This document shows, one piece after another, positions 1 to 9,266 of a stretch of DNA of 64,000 bases (the first letter of the stretch is position 1; every line of letters starts with the position of its first letter). Under the pieces are notes generated by a model. The model saw only the letters and a list, made by a program, of their open reading frames with translations, made no database searches and was not told the origin of the DNA. This DNA is from Porphyromonas cangingivalis (GTDB lineage: Bacteria; Bacteroidota; Bacteroidia; Bacteroidales; Porphyromonadaceae), in contig NZ_LR134506.1 in NCBI RefSeq assembly GCF_900638305.1, positions 1,178,001-1,242,000 on the forward strand, read 5' to 3'. The position numbers were made by a program, and so were the translations under genes.

Positions 1-1335
1 TTTCTTCTCTCCGAACGAACGCTCGCCCCTCGGCTTGTCGCCAAAAGTCCTACGCTCACCTCTCTCACCCCTGGGTTTGTCCGATCGTGGACGATCAGTC
101 TTACGACGGTCGAACTTCTTCTCTGTCCATTCCCCGGCATGGGCATACTCCTCATTATTCTCGACACGCTCCTTCACAAACTCGTTGCGCTTGCCTTCGA
201 AGAGTTCGTATCCACGAAGCTCGCACTCCAAGCTGCCATTGAAGAGTTTTTCTCTGAAGAAGTGCTTGAGACCGATGGCATCGAAGCCCTCGATGTTCGA
301 TGTGATCACCCACGCCTTGTAGCCCGCAAAGGCATGCTTCAGCACGGAGCCGATGGAGCCGTACAGCTTCTCCAACTCAGCAGGTCGCAGACGCTCCCCA
401 TAAGGCGGGTTGGTCATCAAGAGACCCATAGGTGAAGGCTTGGTATCTGCAGTGTACTCCTCGATACTTTTGATCGAAAGCTGGACATGCTTCTGCACAC
501 CTGCACGAGTGACATTGGCGCGAGCGATAGAGATCGCTTTGGGCGAAGCATCACTACCGTATATGGTGTGTTCGAAAGGTCTCTCCTCCCACTCATCCAA
601 GATATTGCTGAGCAGTTCGGCATCGAAGTCCTGCCACTTCTCAAACGCATAAGATTCTCTGAAGATACCCGGTGGGATGTTCAGTGCTATAAGGGCAGCC
701 TCAGTAAGGAAGGTACCGCTACCGCACATCGGGTCGACAAAGTCTGTCGACCCATCCCATCCTGCTTGCAGGAGCATCCCTGCCGCAAGGACTTCGCTGA
801 TGGGGGCATCATTCTGTCCCACGCGATAGCCCCTCTTGTGCAAGCTCTCGCCACTGGAGTCGAGAGCGAGGGTCACCGTCGTATTTGCGATATGGATATG
901 AAACCTCATATCAGGGTCACCGACAGAGACATTGGGACGACGCATCTCCCTATCCTGAAAATAGTCAGAGATCGCATCCTTGGCACGATAGGCCACAAAC
1001 TTGCTATGAGTAAACTTTTCGGAAAAGACGACAGTGTCGAATGCGAAAGTGGATCTCGACGTGAGGTACTTACTCCAGTCCACATTGTCATATAGATATT
1101 GATAGATCTCATCGGCATTGGCAGCCTCGAAGGTGTCCATCGGCACCAGTACCCTGAGGGCAGTACGGAGGTGGATATTAGCTTTGTACAGAGTGCTCTT
1201 GTCTCCCTCAAAGGAGACCATACGACGTCCTACCTCTACTTCCGTAGCTCCGATAGACTCCAATTCACTCTTCAGGATCTCCTCAAGACCATACATGGTC
1301 TTGGCGATCATCTTAAACTTGAGATTATCTTCCAT
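1..1335 (-). CDS. THUMP-domain class I SAM-dependent RNA methyltransferase (RlmL/YcbY-type), 3' end outside window
   Basis: Reading the minus strand from an ATG at 1333-1335 gives 445 codons with no stop before the window edge, so the C terminus is missing. The N-terminal part (about residues 1-160) fits a THUMP-type RNA-binding domain. The catalytic part has the SAM-binding motif DPMCGSGTF and the base-flipping/catalytic motif NPPYGERL, as in N2-guanine methyltransferases of 23S rRNA (the RlmL N-terminal half). The visible C-terminal tail is rich in Arg, Asp, Lys and Gly repeats (RSDKPRGERGE-like), a disordered basic extension common in Bacteroidetes RNA-binding proteins. By family knowledge it would methylate 23S rRNA; the exact base is inferred. 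It has its own promoter at 1407-1436. Confidence 0.88.
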   Translation of the reverse strand, partial: MEDNLKFKMIAKTMYGLEEILKSELESIGATEVEVGRRMVSFEGDKSTLYKANIHLRTALRVLVPMDTFEAANADEIYQYLYDNVDWSKYLTSRSTFAFDTVVFSEKFTHSKFVAYRAKDAISDYFQDREMRRPNVSVGDPDMRFHIHIANTTVTLALDSSGESLHKRGYRVGQNDAPISEVLAAGMLLQAGWDGSTDFVDPMCGSGTFLTEAALIALNIPPGIFRESYAFEKWQDFDAELLSNILDEWEERPFEHTIYGSDASPKAISIARANVTRAGVQKHVQLSIKSIEEYTADTKPSPMGLLMTNPPYGERLRPAELEKLYGSIGSVLKHAFAGYKAWVITSNIEGFDAIGLKHFFREKLFNGSLECELRGYELFEGKRNEFVKERVENNEEYAHAGEWTEKKFDRRKTDRPRSDKPRGERGERRTFGDKPRGERSFGEKK

Positions 1336-1406
1336 TCAATATATCAAACCAAGTGCTGAAATATAATGCAGAGACAGAGCACTCGAAAGCCATCTCCACA
1401 ACCTCA

Positions 1407-1436
1407 CAAAGGTACGAATTTCCGATGATTACCCAA
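1407..1436 (-). promoter_or_regulatory. Bacteroidetes-type promoter for the THUMP methyltransferase
   Basis: On the minus strand a perfect -7 box TACCTTTG (plus 1407-1414) lies 19 bp from a TTG (plus 1434-1436). This matches TTTG-N19-21-TAnnTTTG apart from the first T. It leaves a leader of about 65 nt before the ATG at 1335. Confidence 0.55.
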
Positions 1437-1452
1437 TCTTGTTTACTTTTTG

Positions 1453-1460
1453 TACATTTG
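1453..1460 (+). promoter_or_regulatory. -7 box for the lipoprotein gene
   Basis: TACATTTG matches TAnnTTTG and lies about 78 bp before the ATG at 1538. No good TTTG is found at the usual -33 spacing, so this is a half-supported promoter. Confidence 0.4.
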
Positions 1461-1537
1461 TCTACATACACTCTCCTGCGACATGGGGAGGAGGGAACAA
1501 GAGTCAAAATAATCAACAGCTAAAAGAATCAATTACT

Positions 1538-2263
1538 ATGAAACGTATCGTAGGATGGGCACTCGCCTTGGCTTGCCTTATGGGGGCATACAGCTGTGGC
1601 GGAGCCAAGAAATCACAATCAACCCAAGGCCAGGCTCAAGAAACGGACAGCCTGCAATACATCACCCTCAAGGTACGACACGAACCGATCGACGGAGAAA
1701 GTGCCGAAGAAGATCCGACATCCAAGTTTGCCCCCCTCTTCAAAACGAAGAACAAGTATATCTCTTACAGATACGAGGGTCATGATGAGGCCATGAAGGG
1801 AGACTTCAATGGGGATGGCAAGGCCGACGAGACTTTGATGTTCGTACCCGACGAAAGGGTAGACTCACTCCCCAAAGGACTGCTGTATCTCAGGGGAGAG
1901 GTCACCCAAAACTTTCGGGCAGACCTGCAAGAAGCGCTTGATCAACTGGGTGAGTCCTCAAGCGAATTTATCGACCTTGAGATGACCTATCATGACTTTG
2001 ACAAGGACAATATCCCCGAACTCATCGTGAGCCTCGTGGATATGGGCTCTCTATTCATGAACACCCGTGTGTACCGCTGGACAAATAAGGACACCAAAGC
2101 ACCATGGGAATATGTCGCATCCATCTATGGGCAGACCCGCATGTACATCGACCCGAACGGTGATGTCGTTGCTCCTTTCGGCTCTCAAGGACTCTTCTAT
2201 GCTTATCGCTTTGACGGTAAAACCTTTGCAGAAGTCGAAAGCAGTTTTGACGACCAAGAGTGA
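1538..2263 (+). CDS. Uncharacterised lipoprotein with two Asp-rich calcium-loop-like segments
   Basis: This 241-aa protein begins at the ATG at 1538; the open frame extends upstream to 1439, but only the 1538 start gives a clean SPII signal peptide ending in the lipobox GAYSC. Two segments, DFNGDGKADE and DFDKDNIPE, look like the D-x-D/N-x-D/N calcium loops seen in VCBS/FG-GAP-like or dockerin-like repeats. No enzyme motif is visible. It is presumably anchored in the outer or inner membrane of the envelope. It stands alone, divergent from the methyltransferase upstream and convergent with the response regulator downstream. Function is unknown. Confidence 0.8.
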   Translation: MKRIVGWALALACLMGAYSCGGAKKSQSTQGQAQETDSLQYITLKVRHEPIDGESAEEDPTSKFAPLFKTKNKYISYRYEGHDEAMKGDFNGDGKADETLMFVPDERVDSLPKGLLYLRGEVTQNFRADLQEALDQLGESSSEFIDLEMTYHDFDKDNIPELIVSLVDMGSLFMNTRVYRWTNKDTKAPWEYVASIYGQTRMYIDPNGDVVAPFGSQGLFYAYRFDGKTFAEVESSFDDQE

Positions 2264-2400
2264 CCCATCACTTTGGCACGGGATACTAACAATCAAAACC
2301 GAAGCGATACCACGACCACCTCAAACACCCATGCCAAAGGCGCCACAAATAAAAAGATCGAGCACTCAAAAAAAAAGATGAACGAGGGTCAAAATCGATT

Positions 2401-2466
2401 CGTAAGACTTGTTGAATCAAATCTTACGACTTTCCTCTTCAAGTCTTACGACTTTTTTCCACGAGT
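2401..2466. repeat. 22-bp-period tandem repeat array, family 2, copy 1
   Basis: Three successive 22-bp units begin at 2401, 2423 and 2445. Units 2 and 3 share CTTACGACTT, and unit 1 carries the inverse (CGTAAGACTT), so the array can also fold on itself. A related array at 17821-17886 aligns without gaps over 60 bp with 43 identities. It lies between convergent genes just before a terminator hairpin. Confidence 0.65.
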
Positions 2467-2498
2467 CCTACCCCATCCAAGGGGTAGGATCTATTTTT
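2467..2498 (+). terminator. Intrinsic terminator downstream of the lipoprotein gene
   Basis: Perfect 8-bp stem CCTACCCC/GGGGTAGG (2467-2474 and 2481-2488) with a 6-nt loop, followed by ATCTATTTTTT. It is oriented for plus-strand transcription coming from the lipoprotein gene about 200 bp upstream. Confidence 0.75.
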
Positions 2499-2584
2499 TC
2501 CATTTGATCTGACTCGGAGGCACAAAGCAGTGGATCAACACGAGTGTGCTGACCGATATGTGGGAGTACTTTCGGTTATGATGA

Positions 2585-3922
2585 TTACAACCCGTACTTT
2601 TTGATCTTACTGTAGAGAGTGGGGCGAGTGATGCCGAGTTCGTCGGCAGAGAGAGAGATGTTGTAGCCCGTGCGTTCGAGACTCTGGAGGATGACCTGTC
2701 GCTCCATCGCTTCGAGGGTGATGGGTGTACCATCATGGAGAGGATGACGGATGCTGTCGAGGAGGAAGTCCTTGTCCGTGACTTCGCTTCCCTCGGAGAG
2801 GATCACCGCCTTCTCGATGGCATGACGAAGTTCGCGGACATTGCCGTACCAAGGGTGAGCTTGGAGTCTCTCAAGTGCAGATGGGGAGAGCCCCGTGAGG
2901 GCTTTGCCGTATCTTATGGCGTATTCGTCAAGGAAGAGGTTCGCAAGTTCTTCTATATCCTCGGGGCGAGAGCGCAAGGGCGGGATCTCGATATGGATCG
3001 TATTGATGCGATAGAGAAGGTCTTCCCTGAACTCACCACTCGCCACCTTATCGAAGATACGGGTATTGGTCGCAGAGATCAGACGGACATCGAAAGGGAT
3101 GGGCCTATTGCCACCGACACGGACGACCTCACGGCGTTGGAGAGCGACAAGGAGCTTGGCTTGGAGCGAAGGGCGGAGATTGCCGATCTCATCGAGAAAG
3201 AGAGTACCACGATGGGCTGACTCGATCTTACCTACCCTATCGGTGTGCGCATCGGTAAAAGCCCCCTTAACATGACCGAAGAGCTCACTCTCAAAAAGAG
3301 ACTCGGTAATGGCCCCCATATCGACATTGATGAAAGGATGATCTTTGCGCTGAGACAGATGATGGATGTAGTGAGCGATAACTTCCTTACCCGTGCCGTT
3401 TTCGCCAGTGATGAGGATGTTTGCATCTGTGTCAGCGACCTTATGCACCATCTCTATCAGGTGCTGCATCACGCGTGATCGGCCCAAGGCGATCTTAGGC
3501 TCCGACTTTGGGGCATCCTTTTCTTTCTCTTTGGCGGGAAAGGAGGTTTTCATCGCATTTCGGAGACTTTCGACCAGCTTTCTATTGTCCCAAGGCTTGA
3601 CGACAAAGTCCGAAGCCCCACGTTTGAGTGCTTCTACGGCAAGGTCGATATCGGCATAGGCAGTGAAGAGCACCACCGGCAGTTGCGGATAAAGCTTCTT
3701 GACTTCGGATAGCCAGTACAAGCCCTCGTTACCGGAATTGACCCCGGCTTTGAAGTTCATATCGAGCAAGACGACATCAGGCTGTACCCTACGAAGCGCA
3801 GACAGGAGTTCGTGCGGAGACGAGATGAGGGTACATTCATCGAAGTGCGAACGAAACAAGAGCCCAAGCGCACTTAGGACATTGCGGTTATCATCAAGGA
3901 CAACGATTTTGCCATTTTTCAT
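2585..3922 (-). CDS. Sigma-54-dependent NtrC-family response regulator without adjacent kinase
   Basis: The 445-aa protein has three domains. The receiver (about 1-125) has the DD pair near residue 10, phospho-acceptor Asp in VVLLDMNF, and Lys in VVKPW. The AAA+ domain (about 145-380) has Walker A GENGTGKE, the sigma-54 contact loop as GAFTDA rather than GAFTGA, and Walker B GTLFLDEIG. The C-terminal Fis-type helix-turn-helix ends in SADELGITRPTLYSKIKKYGL-like sequence. It would bind enhancers and remodel RNA polymerase-sigma-54 after phosphorylation. No histidine kinase lies beside it, so the partner is elsewhere or it responds to another phosphodonor. The promoter is at 3935-3967. Confidence 0.93.
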   Translation of the reverse strand: MKNGKIVVLDDNRNVLSALGLLFRSHFDECTLISSPHELLSALRRVQPDVVLLDMNFKAGVNSGNEGLYWLSEVKKLYPQLPVVLFTAYADIDLAVEALKRGASDFVVKPWDNRKLVESLRNAMKTSFPAKEKEKDAPKSEPKIALGRSRVMQHLIEMVHKVADTDANILITGENGTGKEVIAHYIHHLSQRKDHPFINVDMGAITESLFESELFGHVKGAFTDAHTDRVGKIESAHRGTLFLDEIGNLRPSLQAKLLVALQRREVVRVGGNRPIPFDVRLISATNTRIFDKVASGEFREDLLYRINTIHIEIPPLRSRPEDIEELANLFLDEYAIRYGKALTGLSPSALERLQAHPWYGNVRELRHAIEKAVILSEGSEVTDKDFLLDSIRHPLHDGTPITLEAMERQVILQSLERTGYNISLSADELGITRPTLYSKIKKYGL

Positions 3923-3934
3923 AAATCAGATCTG

Positions 3935-3967
3935 CTAATATACACGTGGGCAAGCCCCTTCGTCAAA
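3935..3967 (-). promoter_or_regulatory. Promoter for the NtrC-like regulator
   Basis: Minus-strand TTTG (plus 3964-3967), 21 bp, then TATATTAG (plus 3935-3942), one mismatch from TAnnTTTG. The predicted transcript would start very close to the ATG at 3922. Confidence 0.5.
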
Positions 3968-3980
3968 CGCAAATATAACC

Positions 3981-4020
3981 AAAAAGCCCCACTGTACCGT
4001 CCGATACAGTGGGGCTTTTT
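3981..4020 (-). terminator. Strong terminator for the PpiD-like gene
   Basis: A 16-bp perfect inverted repeat (3981-3996 and 4005-4020, core GCCCCACTGTA/TACAGTGGGGC) flanked by A5 and T5. It lies just downstream of the minus-strand stop at 4036. Confidence 0.9.
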
Positions 4021-4035
4021 ATTGTTGTCAGATCA

Positions 4036-6177
4036 TCAATAGAAGCGCACTCTCGTGTCTTCGACATCCGATCTGAGGATAATCCATTGTAATGCTCTCG
4101 CACGTACGGCTGCCTGACGAGAAGTCTCGATGAGACCACGAGCAGCCTCAGGAGTGACTGTATCAGCATCACTATTACGAGAGATGACATTGACGAGATA
4201 CACGCCGTTGTTACCCTTGACCGGAGTAAGAGTATTGAGAGGTGCATAAGTCGCCGCAGCGTTAAGGGCTGGCTCAAAGCCGACACCTTCGAGACGGTTG
4301 GTATCAAACTTCACAAAGTTGATAGAGTCCACCGGCATATCGACAGCCTGCGAGTAAGCCTCCAAAGAAGCGTAGTTGCCTGCCTTAAGCTGGTTGTACA
4401 TCGCATCGATCTTAGCAAGATTGAGCACAGCAGGTTGGATCTGCTCCTTTGCATCAGCCAAAGAGACATAACCTCTTGGGTAGACTTTCTTCACCACCGC
4501 AATGACATACTTGTCACCACACTCCTTGACTTCAGATATAGCACCTACCTTGTTGTTGAGTGCCCAGCGCACAAGCTCACGACTGTTTGTGATAGAGTTT
4601 GCCAAGTTAGGCTGCATAGCATAGACAGGAAGATCCTTCAATGTCTGATACCCTGCAACGAGAGCAGCTGTATCGAGGGCAACAGGGTTGTTGTTCTTTG
4701 TCAAGAACGTATTCATTTCGTTGTAGAGATCACCGATGGTTCTCGAACTTGGAGTAGCCTTCTTGGTCACATAAGCGACATTGTACTTCTTGACAGGAGC
4801 AGTTGCCTTTTCGACGAGAAGGATGTGCGCACCATACTGAGAAGTGAACTTGACAGGAGTACCGACAGTAGCCGAGAAGATGGCATCTCTGAACTCAGGG
4901 CTGATAAAACGACCTGCGGAGAACTCTGTGAACCATCCGAGTTCGCCACCATTAGCACCGCTCCTATTGTCCAAAGAGTGGTTCACTGCGACATTGCTGA
5001 ACGCTTCGATGCCACCCTTGGCTGCGTTGAAGAGGCTGTCGATGGCAGCATCACCGGGCTGAAGGAGGATATGACGAACAAGAAGTGAGTCAGGAGCGAC
5101 CTTTGTACCAAGGAGCTTAGCCACACTGTAAGTATTGTCGGAGAAGTTAACATCTGTCACGTGACCGGGCTCAGCAGCAGCAAGCTCGTCAGCGAGTGTA
5201 GAGTTGAAGAAAGCATTGCGGAAGAAGCTGAGTGGGAGATAAGCATCAAACGCCTGTTCGTCTGAAAACTCAGAGATCACATCGTTTGCGTTTACGCCCT
5301 CGATAAGTTCTCTACGAGCAGTCTCCACATCTTGAAAAGTAGCATCAATGTCAGCTTGTGAAGGAGCAATGGTCGCGTATACGACATCGACAGTACGGCC
5401 CTCATCGGTCTTGAATGCTTCCTTATGACCGTCATAGAAAGCCTTGAGAGCAGCATCAGTGACAGTGGCAATGCTGTCGGGTGCTGTCATTGCAGCTCTT
5501 GATACCAATGCCAAGTCAGCAGTAGTTCGGCCTGCAGCGACATAATCTTCTATTTCGAGCTTATTCGCCACCATAGCCTTGGAGATGAGGTTGGTGTACT
5601 TTTCATTGAGTCTGAAGTCATGGATGTTGTTTTCCATCGCGATCCAAATGTTACGAAGTTCAAGAGCTTGGTCTCTTTCAGCAGGGCCATAACTATTGAT
5701 CTGCTTTGGATCGATACCCTTCAAGAAGTTGAGAAGAGCAACCTTGTCGAAGACTCCTGTCTGTCCATCGACAAAGAGAGGAGAATTCATCACGACAGGA
5801 GAGATAAAGTCACCTTGTACGAGGTCAAACACCTCAGCCGGAGAGACACTGATACCGAGTTGCTTGGTCTTTGCATCGAGGACGTGTTCGGAGACGATCG
5901 AAGTGTAGACCTGATTGCGGAGTTGATTCATCTCAACATCGGAGAGGTTATTGTTACCGCTCTGCATACGGTACAACTCCTGTGCCTGATTGACACGAGC
6001 TTCGTACTCATTGATCTTGACGACCTCACCATCGACGACGATGGCATTCATCTGTGAATCTCTGAACAAGGTTGTACCTTGTCTTAGGAAGTCTCCCATA
6101 AGGAAGGCCAAAAGAGCCAACCCGATGATGATAACAAGGAGACCTGCACGGTTTCTAATCTTTTCTAAAGTTGCCAT
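4036..6177 (-). CDS. PpiD/SurA-like membrane-anchored peptidyl-prolyl isomerase foldase
   Basis: The 713-aa protein starts with a short cytoplasmic stretch and one membrane helix (about residues 11-29), followed by a SurA-N-like chaperone region and one parvulin (PPIC) domain at about 363-456. The parvulin hallmarks are visible: RHILL, GGELGWF, PEFRDAIFS and YGAHILLV. The C-terminal third is helical and probably chaperone-like. By family knowledge it helps secreted and outer-membrane proteins fold in the periplasm after leaving the Sec translocon. It is monocistronic, ended by the hairpin at 3981-4020. Confidence 0.93.
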   Translation of the reverse strand: MATLEKIRNRAGLLVIIIGLALLAFLMGDFLRQGTTLFRDSQMNAIVVDGEVVKINEYEARVNQAQELYRMQSGNNNLSDVEMNQLRNQVYTSIVSEHVLDAKTKQLGISVSPAEVFDLVQGDFISPVVMNSPLFVDGQTGVFDKVALLNFLKGIDPKQINSYGPAERDQALELRNIWIAMENNIHDFRLNEKYTNLISKAMVANKLEIEDYVAAGRTTADLALVSRAAMTAPDSIATVTDAALKAFYDGHKEAFKTDEGRTVDVVYATIAPSQADIDATFQDVETARRELIEGVNANDVISEFSDEQAFDAYLPLSFFRNAFFNSTLADELAAAEPGHVTDVNFSDNTYSVAKLLGTKVAPDSLLVRHILLQPGDAAIDSLFNAAKGGIEAFSNVAVNHSLDNRSGANGGELGWFTEFSAGRFISPEFRDAIFSATVGTPVKFTSQYGAHILLVEKATAPVKKYNVAYVTKKATPSSRTIGDLYNEMNTFLTKNNNPVALDTAALVAGYQTLKDLPVYAMQPNLANSITNSRELVRWALNNKVGAISEVKECGDKYVIAVVKKVYPRGYVSLADAKEQIQPAVLNLAKIDAMYNQLKAGNYASLEAYSQAVDMPVDSINFVKFDTNRLEGVGFEPALNAAATYAPLNTLTPVKGNNGVYLVNVISRNSDADTVTPEAARGLIETSRQAAVRARALQWIILRSDVEDTRVRFY

Positions 6178-6469
6178 TATATAATGTTTTTGATTTATCC
6201 GGCGAAAATATAGTACTTCAAGGGTGCGAAGTTAGTAAGAATTAAGATTATATACAACAAGTAGAGCTTCCAACTTACCCCACTTTTTTATGTTTTTACA
6301 CACTTTCATCAGAAGCCACGGAGAAGCCTCATGCGCTCTCTATGACTCTCCAAGCCCTAAGGTAAGAAAATCTTCTCGACAAGAAAGAGACTCTTCATGA
6401 CGAATATCATTCATGCCCTTATCGGCAGTATTGTATTTTTGAGAAAAAGGCAGACAAGATTGGGATTTA

Positions 6470-7192
6470 TCATTTACGGGTCAGATAGAAGTCCTTGGTA
6501 AGTTCCCCGAAACGCTCCGAATAGTGATGACGAGCCACTTCGATGAATAGATCATCGAGCTCCACACTATCGACAGCATCGAAGCCCCAAGTGGCGACAA
6601 CCCTCTTCACGGGTGCATTTCTCAGGGGGCGCACGAGTAACACGGCTTGCAAAAAGAGAGAATGCTCATCCGCTGCTGCTCGGAAACGGTCGAACGAACT
6701 GACAGCTGTGATGACCACAACACGGCCATCAGGCCTGAGGAACTTCCTTGCGTGCCCAAAGAAGCCTTCGGGTGTAAGTCCTCCGATATGTCGGGCTTGA
6801 TTGCGGTGCTTACCCGAAGCCTGATGAGTCTCGGTAAAAAATGGGGGATTGCTGATGATCAGATCGTAATGCTCCTCCGGTATATAGTCCAAAAAGTCGG
6901 AACAAACCGCCTCCACACGATCGAAGAAAGGAGATTCCGAGATACTTCGGAGCGACTCCCTGACAGCCTCCTCCGACAGTTCGACACAAGTCACCCGAGC
7001 CATCGGAGAGCGCTGAGCCACCATCAACCCTACGATACCCGTACCACTGCCGACATCGAGTACCCGAATAGGCCTGTCCGCAGGTACCGACACATAAGCC
7101 CCCAAAAGAACAGCGTCGGTACCGACCTTCATCGCACTTTCCTGTTGATGGACTTTGAAGTGCTTGAACATGAACGGTTCGTACCGACGCAT
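6470..7192 (-). CDS. trmN6: tRNA1(Val) adenine-37 N6-methyltransferase-type enzyme (YfiC/TrmN6)
   Basis: This 240-aa Rossmann methyltransferase has SAM motif DVGSGTGIVG, acidic CVELSEEA and the N6-adenine catalytic motif NPPFF. The N-terminal FKHFKVHQQESAMKVGTDAVLLG segment is diagnostic for YfiC/TrmN6 proteins, which make m6A37 in tRNA1(Val). I chose the ATG at 7192; a second ATG at 7171, just before FKHFKVHQ, is also possible. It lies 26 bp behind typA on the same strand and is probably cotranscribed with it. The NPPF-type family also contains protein and rRNA methyltransferases, but the N terminus makes this assignment likely. Confidence 0.85.
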   Translation of the reverse strand: MRRYEPFMFKHFKVHQQESAMKVGTDAVLLGAYVSVPADRPIRVLDVGSGTGIVGLMVAQRSPMARVTCVELSEEAVRESLRSISESPFFDRVEAVCSDFLDYIPEEHYDLIISNPPFFTETHQASGKHRNQARHIGGLTPEGFFGHARKFLRPDGRVVVITAVSSFDRFRAAADEHSLFLQAVLLVRPLRNAPVKRVVATWGFDAVDSVELDDLFIEVARHHYSERFGELTKDFYLTRK

Positions 7193-7218
7193 CGCCTGTC
7201 TTTTTATTTTTAAGAGCC

Positions 7219-9015
7219 TTATCTACCTGCCCTCTTGCGTTCGATCTCGCTGAGAAGGATCTTACGCATACGCATACTCTTGGGAGTCACTTCGAGATAC
7301 TCATCCCCTTTGATATACTCAAGAGCATCTTCAAGAGAAAAGATGATCGGTGGTGCGAGAGCGACCTTATCGTCGCTACCCGAAGCACGCATATTGGTCA
7401 ACTTCTTACTCTTGCAGACATTGACGGTAAGGTCCCCCTCCTTGCTGTGTTCACCGATGACCTGACCTTCGTAGACATCCTCCTGTGGAGAGATGAAGAA
7501 CTTCCCACGACTCTGGAGGTTATTGAGAGCATAAGCGTATGCAGTGCCGGTCTCAAGGGCAATGAGCGAACCATTGTTACGGCTTTCCATATCCCCCTTC
7601 CAAGGCTGATACTCCAAGAATCGGTGCGCCACGATAGCCTCCCCTGCCGAAGAGGTCAAAGCAGCATTGTTGAGTCCGATGATACCCCTTGATGGGATCG
7701 TAAACTTAAGGAAAATACGGTCATTCTTGCTCTCCATCATCGTCATCTCTCCCTTTCGACGAGTGACGATGTCGATGATCTTGCTGGAATATTCTTCAGG
7801 GACATTGACCGTGAGCTCTTCTACGGGTTCGCAGATCCGGCCGTCAATCTCCTTGCGTATGACCTGTGGCTGCCCCACCTGAAGCTCATAACCCTCACGA
7901 CGCATGGTCTCGATCAAGACAGAGAGATGAAGCACTCCACGCCCATAGACGAGCCAGGCATCGGCAGAGTCGGTGGGCTCGACACGGAGCGCAAGGTTTT
8001 TGTCCAACTCCTTCATCAATCGATCATAGATGTGTCGGGAGGTGACGAACTTCCCTTCCTTGCCATAGAATGGCGAATTATTGATCGTGAAGAGCATACT
8101 CATCGTAGGTTCATCGATACTGATGCTTGGGAGAGCCTCGGGATTGTTGATATCACTGATGGTATCACCGATCTCGAAGCCATCCAAACCGATGACGGCA
8201 CAGATATCTCCGCTGGAGACACTCTCCACTTTTTTGCGGCCAAGTCCTTCGAATATATTTAACTCTTTGATGCGACACTTCTGCTGTCCTCCCTCACGCT
8301 TCATGAGGACGACGTCCATATTCTCACGAATGGTTCCTCTATGGACACGGCCGATGGCGATACGCCCCACATAAGACGAGTAGTCAAGTGATGTGATGAG
8401 CATCTGTGGCTCACCCTCGATCATCTCCGGCTCGGGGATGTACTCAATAATCGCATCGAGAAGGGGGGTAATGTCTGCCGTGGGCTTCTGCCAGTCGTCG
8501 GACATCCAACCCTCCTTGGCAGAGCCGAAGAACGTAGGGAAATCCAACTGTTCTTCGGTAGCTTCGAGGTTGAACATCAGATCAAACACCATCTCCTGCA
8601 CCTCCTCCGGACGACAGTTCGGCTTATCGACCTTGTTCACGACGACGATGGGCTTGAGGCCCATGTCGATCGCCTTACCGAGGACAAAACGCGTCTGAGG
8701 CATAGGCCCTTCGAAAGCATCGACAAGGAGGAGACAGCCGTCTGCCATATTGAGCACACGCTCCACCTCGCCACCGAAGTCAGCGTGCCCCGGAGTATCT
8801 ATAATGTTGATTTTATAGTCTTTGTATTGGATAGAGACATTCTTCGAAAGGATGGTGATACCTCTTTCCCTTTCGAGGTCGTTACTGTCAAGGACTTGCT
8901 CCGGCACCTCCTTTTCGTCACGAAAAAGTTTGCCGGCCTGAAGCATACGATCGACCAAGGATGTCTTCCCGTGGTCTACGTGCGCTATGATCGCGATATT
9001 TCTAATCTTCTGCAT
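7219..9015 (-). CDS. typA: Translational GTPase TypA/BipA
   Basis: The 598-aa protein has the full set of translational GTPase motifs: G1 AHVDHGKTS, switch [14 protein letters not shown] and G4 NKVDKP, followed by domain II, EF-G-like domains III and V, and the BipA-specific C-terminal domain. Length and domain order match BipA. It binds the ribosome and helps 50S assembly and stress or low-temperature growth by family knowledge. A -7-like box TAAATTTG is present on the minus strand at plus 9049-9056, about 35 bp before the ATG, without a good -33 element. trmN6 follows 26 bp downstream. Confidence 0.96.
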   Translation of the reverse strand: MQKIRNIAIIAHVDHGKTSLVDRMLQAGKLFRDEKEVPEQVLDSNDLERERGITILSKNVSIQYKDYKINIIDTPGHADFGGEVERVLNMADGCLLLVDAFEGPMPQTRFVLGKAIDMGLKPIVVVNKVDKPNCRPEEVQEMVFDLMFNLEATEEQLDFPTFFGSAKEGWMSDDWQKPTADITPLLDAIIEYIPEPEMIEGEPQMLITSLDYSSYVGRIAIGRVHRGTIRENMDVVLMKREGGQQKCRIKELNIFEGLGRKKVESVSSGDICAVIGLDGFEIGDTISDINNPEALPSISIDEPTMSMLFTINNSPFYGKEGKFVTSRHIYDRLMKELDKNLALRVEPTDSADAWLVYGRGVLHLSVLIETMRREGYELQVGQPQVIRKEIDGRICEPVEELTVNVPEEYSSKIIDIVTRRKGEMTMMESKNDRIFLKFTIPSRGIIGLNNAALTSSAGEAIVAHRFLEYQPWKGDMESRNNGSLIALETGTAYAYALNNLQSRGKFFISPQEDVYEGQVIGEHSKEGDLTVNVCKSKKLTNMRASGSDDKVALAPPIIFSLEDALEYIKGDEYLEVTPKSMRMRKILLSEIERKRAGR

Positions 9016-9048
9016 CTATTATTCTGTTGAATGATTTATTGGGGTACA

Positions 9049-9056
9049 AATTTACA
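9049..9056 (-). promoter_or_regulatory. -7 box for typA-trmN6
   Basis: Minus-strand TAAATTTG matches TAnnTTTG and lies 34 bp before the typA ATG. There is no convincing TTTG 19-21 bp upstream. Confidence 0.4.
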
Positions 9057-9181
9057 CAATTCTTGCGGAAACGCCTACCGCATCATCACCCAACAAAGAG
9101 TAAAAGGACAACCCTACCCCGCCCCTCTTCAAGGCGACAATTACCCACATGAGAGGGCTGAGCAGGAGTCAATACGGCAAG

Positions 9182-9223
9182 AAAAAAGCAAAAAGGCTGC
9201 GCCAAAAATATTTTGACACAGCC
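9182..9223 (-). terminator. Terminator for the phosphohexomutase gene
   Basis: On the minus strand GGCTGTGTCA pairs with TGGCGCAGCC (10 bp with two G-U pairs; plus 9195-9204 and 9214-9223), followed by a T-rich tail (plus 9182-9194). It lies about 45 bp after the stop at 9267. Confidence 0.75.
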
Positions 9224-9266
9224 CTCTTTAGGATCATGGGAGTTATTTTCCCGATGTCGAAAAAAA

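Noticed and set aside
9031-9216. 61-codon plus-strand frame between typA and the phosphohexomutase
   Set aside because: It covers the typA promoter box and a terminator; no family.
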